Positions 60,778-64,000 of a DNA stretch of 64,000 bases are shown here, in pieces. The DNA comes from Mesorhizobium hawassense (GTDB lineage: Bacteria; Pseudomonadota; Alphaproteobacteria; Rhizobiales; Rhizobiaceae). How positions within the stretch are numbered: position 1 is the stretch's first letter; each line of letters starts with the position of its first letter. Location of the stretch: positions 806,001 to 870,000 of the forward strand of contig NZ_QMBP01000001.1 of the NCBI RefSeq assembly GCF_003289945.1. The letters are read 5' to 3'. The notes beneath the pieces are model-generated. The model did no database searches, had not been told where the DNA came from, and was given only the letters and a program-made list of their open reading frames with translations. The translations under genes were made by a program, and so were the position numbers.

Positions 60778-61584
60778 TCACGACGTCCGCTCCTTCGCCA
60801 ACCGCACCAGCACCGCGCGTGTCTGCTCGTCGGCCGGGAAAAAGGATTCGATCGCCAGCTCGGACAGGGTGACGTCGAGCGGCGTGCCGAACACGGTGAT
60901 CGTGCTGATGAAGGAGAGCACCGTATCGCCATGCGCGAGCCGCAGCGGGTGGACGATGCCGCTCGGCTCGACCGACGCCGGCCGGCTGCTCTTCAGCCCT
61001 GACGGATAGGCGCGCAACGCGCGCTCCAGCTCGATCAGCACCGGATCGCCGGTCGCGTCGTTCTGGCGCTTCAGCCGTTCGAGCAGGTGTGCGCGCCATT
61101 CCGCGAGGTTGACGATCCTTGGCGCGACGCCGCCCGGATGCAGGCTGAGCCGGAGCACATTGACCGGCGGCGCGAGCAGGGACGGCTCGGAAATATCGAA
61201 CAGGAACGGAGCGATCGCTGCATTGGCGGAAACCAAGTTCCAATGCCGGTCGACCGCCAGCGCCGGAAAAGGCTCGTGGCCCCTGAGCACGGTCTCGACG
61301 GCGGCCATCGCCGGCGCCAGCGTCGCGTCGGTCAGTGATTTTTCGCTGAAGCTCGGCGCGAAACCCGCGGCGAGCAGCATCTGGTTGCGCTGCCGCAGCG
61401 GGATCGCCAGCTGTTCAGCTAAGTGGAGCACCATATCGCGCGACGGCTGGGCGCGGCCGCTTTCGACGAAGGAGAGGTGCCGCTGCGAGATGTCGGCTTC
61501 CATGGCAAGGTCGAGCTGGCTCATGCGGCGCCGCGTGCGCCATTCGCGGATCAGGCTGCCGGCGGAAGGGTCGGATGTGGTCAT
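60778..61584 (-). CDS. XRE-family regulator with MmyB-like ligand domain
   Basis: 268 residues. HTH_XRE at ~10-65 (LIREWRTRRRMSQLDLAMEADISQRHLSFVESGRAQPSRDMVLHLAEQL), then the MmyB-like domain (~100-255; FPALAVDRHWNLVSANAAIAPFL, NVLRLSLHPGGVAPRIVNLAEWRAHLL, LSFISTITVFGTPLDVTLSELAIESFFPAD). The ligand domain binds fatty-acid-like molecules in relatives. Target unknown; GST gene downstream on the same strand (82-base gap) is a candidate. Confidence 0.88.
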   Translation of the reverse strand: MTTSDPSAGSLIREWRTRRRMSQLDLAMEADISQRHLSFVESGRAQPSRDMVLHLAEQLAIPLRQRNQMLLAAGFAPSFSEKSLTDATLAPAMAAVETVLRGHEPFPALAVDRHWNLVSANAAIAPFLFDISEPSLLAPPVNVLRLSLHPGGVAPRIVNLAEWRAHLLERLKRQNDATGDPVLIELERALRAYPSGLKSSRPASVEPSGIVHPLRLAHGDTVLSFISTITVFGTPLDVTLSELAIESFFPADEQTRAVLVRLAKERTS

Positions 61585-61667
61585 GGAGCAGGACTAAGCC
61601 GGGCAGGGAGGGATTTCAATTACCTGGGAGGTTATTGGGGAGATTGGCGAAGGCCTCGGCGCCGGCC

Positions 61668-61832
61668 AATCTCCCCCCTTGTGGGGGAGATGTCTGGCAA
61701 GGCAGAGGGGGGCGCTGTCCCGCCAACTTGTCAGCGTTTAGGCTGCCGCCCGGAGAGAAATAGGATGCCGAGGCCGTGATCTTTCGCGCCCCCTCTGTCC
61801 TGCCGGACATCTCCCCCACAAGGGGGGAGATT
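61668..61832. repeat. Long near-perfect inverted repeat (165 bp)
   Basis: Arms of about 45 bases each: left begins AATCTCCCCCCTTGTGGGGG at 61668, right ends with the complement at 61832. Each arm holds its own small dyad (CCCCCTTGTGGGGG). A few mismatches only. The right end overlaps the TAA stop of the udg gene by two bases. A similar short arm (GGGGAGATTGGC) lies just left at 61637. Confidence 0.85.
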
Positions 61833-62769
61833 AGCTAATCGCCCTCAGCTTCGCCTTGACCTCGAGAAAATCCCGCCACGCCAGCTTCTTGTGCGCCGGC
61901 GTCCTCAGGAGGTAGGCCGGGTGCAGCGTCGGCATCGCCGGAATAGCGATCCCCGAAGCCGTCGTATGCGTTCGCCAGTTGCCACGCAGGCGCAGGATGC
62001 CTTCGGTCGTGTTGAGCAGGGTCTTGGCAGACGGGCCACCGAGATTGACCAGCACCTTCGGGTTGACCAGCTCGATCTGCCTTTCGATGAACGGGCGGCA
62101 GATTTCGGTCTCGTGCGGGGTCGGCGTGCGGTTGCCGGGCGGCCGCCAGGGAATGACGTTGGCGATATAGGCAGAGCCGCGGTCGAGGCCGATCGCGGCG
62201 AGCATGCGATCGAGCAGCCGGCCGGAGCGGCCGACGAAGGGCAGGCCCTCCAGATCCTCGTCGCGGCCCGGCGCCTCGCCGACCAGCATCAGGTCGGCAT
62301 TGGGGTTGCCGTCGGCGAAGACCAGGTTCTTGGCGGTGAATTTGAGGTTGCAGCCATCGAAGGCGGCCATGTGCTGGCGCAACTCGTCGAGCGTCGCGGC
62401 GCTGGCCGCGAGCTGCCGCGCCGCGGCCGCCTGTGCTTCGTCGGGAACGGTCGCGGATGCCGGCAGCCGGGCGGGCGCGTCCGGAATATTGCTCGCATCG
62501 AGGCCGGAGGGCGGCGCTGGCGGGTTCTCGGCGCGCTCCGGAGCCTGCCCGGGTGGCGGTCGGCTCTCGGGGCCGGGTTCGCGGCGCAGCGCGCCAGGCG
62601 CGCGCTCGGCGTGACTGCGTTCGGCCGGACCGCGTCCAGCCGGCCTTGCCGCCGGTTCCGCAAACCGGTTGATCGGCGCGTCTTCCAGCGCGTCGTCGAC
62701 GCCGGCGCTGGCATAGAACGCGAGCAGTTCGGCGATCTCGGCTTGTGTGTTGGGGGAGGCGGCAGTCAT
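61831..62769 (-). CDS. Uracil-DNA glycosylase, family 4-like, lacking two Fe-S cysteines
   Basis: 312 residues. Pro/Ala-rich low-complexity N-terminus (~30-110), catalytic domain ~125-312. Motif A GEAPGRDEDLEGLPFVGRSGRLLD and the substrate motif HPAYLLR (~288) are clear. Family 4 needs four Cys for its 4Fe-4S cluster; the whole protein has only two, GCNLKF (~139) and EICRPF (~222). The first C-x-x-C Cys is Phe (AAFDGC) and the one in the usual C-R-P-P is Trp (IPWRPPGNR). A cluster-less alphaproteobacterial class has, as I recall, been characterised in Bradyrhizobium. Confidence 0.85.
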   Translation of the reverse strand: MTAASPNTQAEIAELLAFYASAGVDDALEDAPINRFAEPAARPAGRGPAERSHAERAPGALRREPGPESRPPPGQAPERAENPPAPPSGLDASNIPDAPARLPASATVPDEAQAAAARQLAASAATLDELRQHMAAFDGCNLKFTAKNLVFADGNPNADLMLVGEAPGRDEDLEGLPFVGRSGRLLDRMLAAIGLDRGSAYIANVIPWRPPGNRTPTPHETEICRPFIERQIELVNPKVLVNLGGPSAKTLLNTTEGILRLRGNWRTHTTASGIAIPAMPTLHPAYLLRTPAHKKLAWRDFLEVKAKLRAIS

Positions 62770-62815
62770 GGCGCCACCATCGTCCGCGCGGTTTGAATTT
62801 GCAACCGCGATGAGA

Positions 62816-63472
62816 TCATCCTGTCGGTATACGCGGATCCTGCACGATGTAGAACGTCCAGCGCGGCGTGTAGTCGGTGACCAGGAAATCGAAGGTCGCC
62901 GTCTTCAGCGGGTCGACCTTCCCGTTCCTGAACAGCAACTGGTCGTAAGGTTCGAACTTGCGCTCGAAATCGGCGAAGTTGCTCGACCAGATGTTGTCGG
63001 GCGTCTTGTTGCGCTGGTCGAAGGACAGGCCGTCGCCGAACACGCTCGGCTGGTCGAGGATCTCCTGCAGCTCGAACTGGAACTCCACCCAGGGGAGCGC
63101 GCTGTTGTTGAGCACGTCGATGCGCATATACATCACGCCGTTGGCGACCTCGCCGGCCTTGCCGAAGGGCTCGATCGGCTTGGTGGCACGGATGGTCAGC
63201 GTCACCGGCGTCGCCGTGTTGAGCTCCTCCTTGATGACCAGCGGATCTTCCTTGGTGCCGATGCCGGACACCCCGGTGATGCGGAAACCGCCCAACTCGT
63301 CGGAAAAGGAATAGGCGCCGGTCGGCCAGACCTTCACCGGATCGGCCCGGACTTGCATGGTCAAAAAGGCCGGCACGGCCAAAAAGAGGAGCGGAAGAAC
63401 CGCGCGCCAGGCCAGGCCGGGCGTGAAGAGTAAGCGCTTCGATGGAAAGCCGGACGGCTCTGGACTGCGCAT
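62816..63472 (-). CDS. Exported protein of unknown function
   Basis: 218 residues from ATG 63472 (MRSPEPSGFPSKRLLF). Signal peptide/anchor (LAWRAVLPLLFLAVPAFLTMQVRA) and then a beta-rich domain: GAYSFSDELGGFRITGVSGIGTKEDPLVIKEEL, VTLTIRATKPIEPFG, MYMRIDVLNNSALPWVEFQFELQEIL. No family recognised; the domain looks like a periplasmic Ig-like fold. Divergent from the ETF-QO gene by 251 bases. Confidence 0.7.
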   Translation of the reverse strand: MRSPEPSGFPSKRLLFTPGLAWRAVLPLLFLAVPAFLTMQVRADPVKVWPTGAYSFSDELGGFRITGVSGIGTKEDPLVIKEELNTATPVTLTIRATKPIEPFGKAGEVANGVMYMRIDVLNNSALPWVEFQFELQEILDQPSVFGDGLSFDQRNKTPDNIWSSNFADFERKFEPYDQLLFRNGKVDPLKTATFDFLVTDYTPRWTFYIVQDPRIPTG

Positions 63473-63723
63473 GGCGTGAAGTATTGCCGATAACCAAGCC
63501 GTCGAACAATTAAAAACATGCCGGCGCGGCTTGGCCTGCCAACCGATTGGCGCTGGCCTATGCTTGGCTCGGGCCATGCCATCAGCCGTCCCGCATGCAA
63601 AACCGCGACTTTTTGTCGAAATCGGCGTTGTCACGTCAGCGCCGGTTTCGCGTCGTGAATTGATGCGCTATGCAGCGCGTGAGCCAGCAGAATGCGAAGA
63701 CATGGCGAGCCAGTGAGGGGCCG

Positions 63724-64000
63724 ATGAGCGAAATCGAACGCGAGAGCATGGAATTCGACGTGGTGATCGTCGGCGCGGGCCCCGCCGGCCTCGCCGCCGC
63801 GATCCGTCTGAAGCAGCTCAACCCGGAGCTCTCCGTCGTCGTGCTGGAGAAGGGCGGCGAGGTCGGCGCGCACATCCTGTCCGGCGCGGTCGTCGATCCG
63901 ATCGGCATCGACCGCCTGCTGCCCGGCTGGCGCGAGGAGAACGATCATCCGTTCAAGACGCCAGTAACGGCGGACCATTTCCTGGTGCTTGGGCCCGCGG
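63724..64000 (+). CDS. Electron transfer flavoprotein-ubiquinone oxidoreductase, N-terminal part
   Basis: Starts ATG 63724 (GAGGGGCC upstream) and runs off the window. 92 residues visible: MSEIERESMEFDVVIVGAGP, the FAD-binding GAGPAGLAAAIRLKQ, VLEKGGEVGAHILSGAVVDPIGID, and the typical RREENDHPFKTPVT-like W-R-E-E. Moves electrons from ETF to ubiquinone at the inner membrane. Not in frame with any other listed gene. Confidence 0.9.
   Translation, partial: MSEIERESMEFDVVIVGAGPAGLAAAIRLKQLNPELSVVVLEKGGEVGAHILSGAVVDPIGIDRLLPGWREENDHPFKTPVTADHFLVLGPA

Noticed and set aside
63531..63716. 61-codon plus-strand frame before the ETF-QO gene
   Set aside because: Composition unlike a protein and no supporting start signal; left as intergenic.
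1..64000. CRISPR arrays, rRNA or tRNA genes
   Set aside because: No repeat-spacer arrays and no cloverleaf or rRNA-like segments were seen in the intergenic gaps.

Overview
The window looks like the chromosome of a Rhizobiales alphaproteobacterium, most likely Mesorhizobium or a close relative. This rests on high GC, a Ros/MucR zinc-finger regulator next to sufE and a DivJ-type kinase, a feuN-feuP-feuQ-like locus beside ccmIEFH-degP, a glnE-pleC neighbourhood, and intergenic palindromic repeats of the kind common in rhizobia. These placements come from recognition of protein families and remembered gene order; no search was run.

Layout. 1-3.8 kb: the C-terminal part of a trimeric autotransporter adhesin and three small exported proteins. 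3.8-11.3 kb: a catabolic island with a GlnHPQ-type importer, a C45-family N-acyl hydrolase/transferase, a beta-keto-acid cleavage enzyme, a class III aminotransferase and two RpiR regulators, arranged around a divergent promoter with a clear operator palindrome. 11.3-19.4 kb: LysE exporter, PaiB-like protein divergent from a MocR regulator, Tat L,D-transpeptidase, haloacid dehalogenase, class IV aminotransferase, superoxide dismutase and two cytochromes c. 19.4-24.4 kb: SET protein, oligopeptidase B, mucR, sufE. 24.4-32.7 kb: DivJ-like kinase, peptidoglycan-binding protein, several DUF proteins, PBP1A. 32.9-37.6 kb: TetR regulator divergent from a DMGDH-like oxidase/GcvT fusion plus a non-pyrrolysine MttB homologue. 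37.7-46.2 kb: orphan DUF3168 protein, feuNPQ-like signalling genes, lipoprotein, cytochrome c maturation operon ccmIEFH. 46.2-56 kb: orphan antitoxin, degP, two-component pair, glnE, pleC. 56-64 kb: pepN, DMT exporter, GST, XRE/MmyB regulator, a uracil-DNA glycosylase lacking two cluster cysteines, an exported protein and the start of ETF-ubiquinone oxidoreductase.

How it fits together. Most of the window is core genome: cell-cycle phospho-signalling (divJ, pleC), envelope quality control (degP, PBP1A, L,D-transpeptidase), cytochrome c biogenesis and nitrogen control (glnE). Two accessory metabolic units stand out: the 3.8-11.3 kb island and the TetR-controlled demethylation pair. At least eight copies of a hairpin repeat with a conserved core (AAAAGTG ... 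CGGTTTT) but several different, self-complementary arm sequences are scattered between genes; this is the most unusual structural signal seen.
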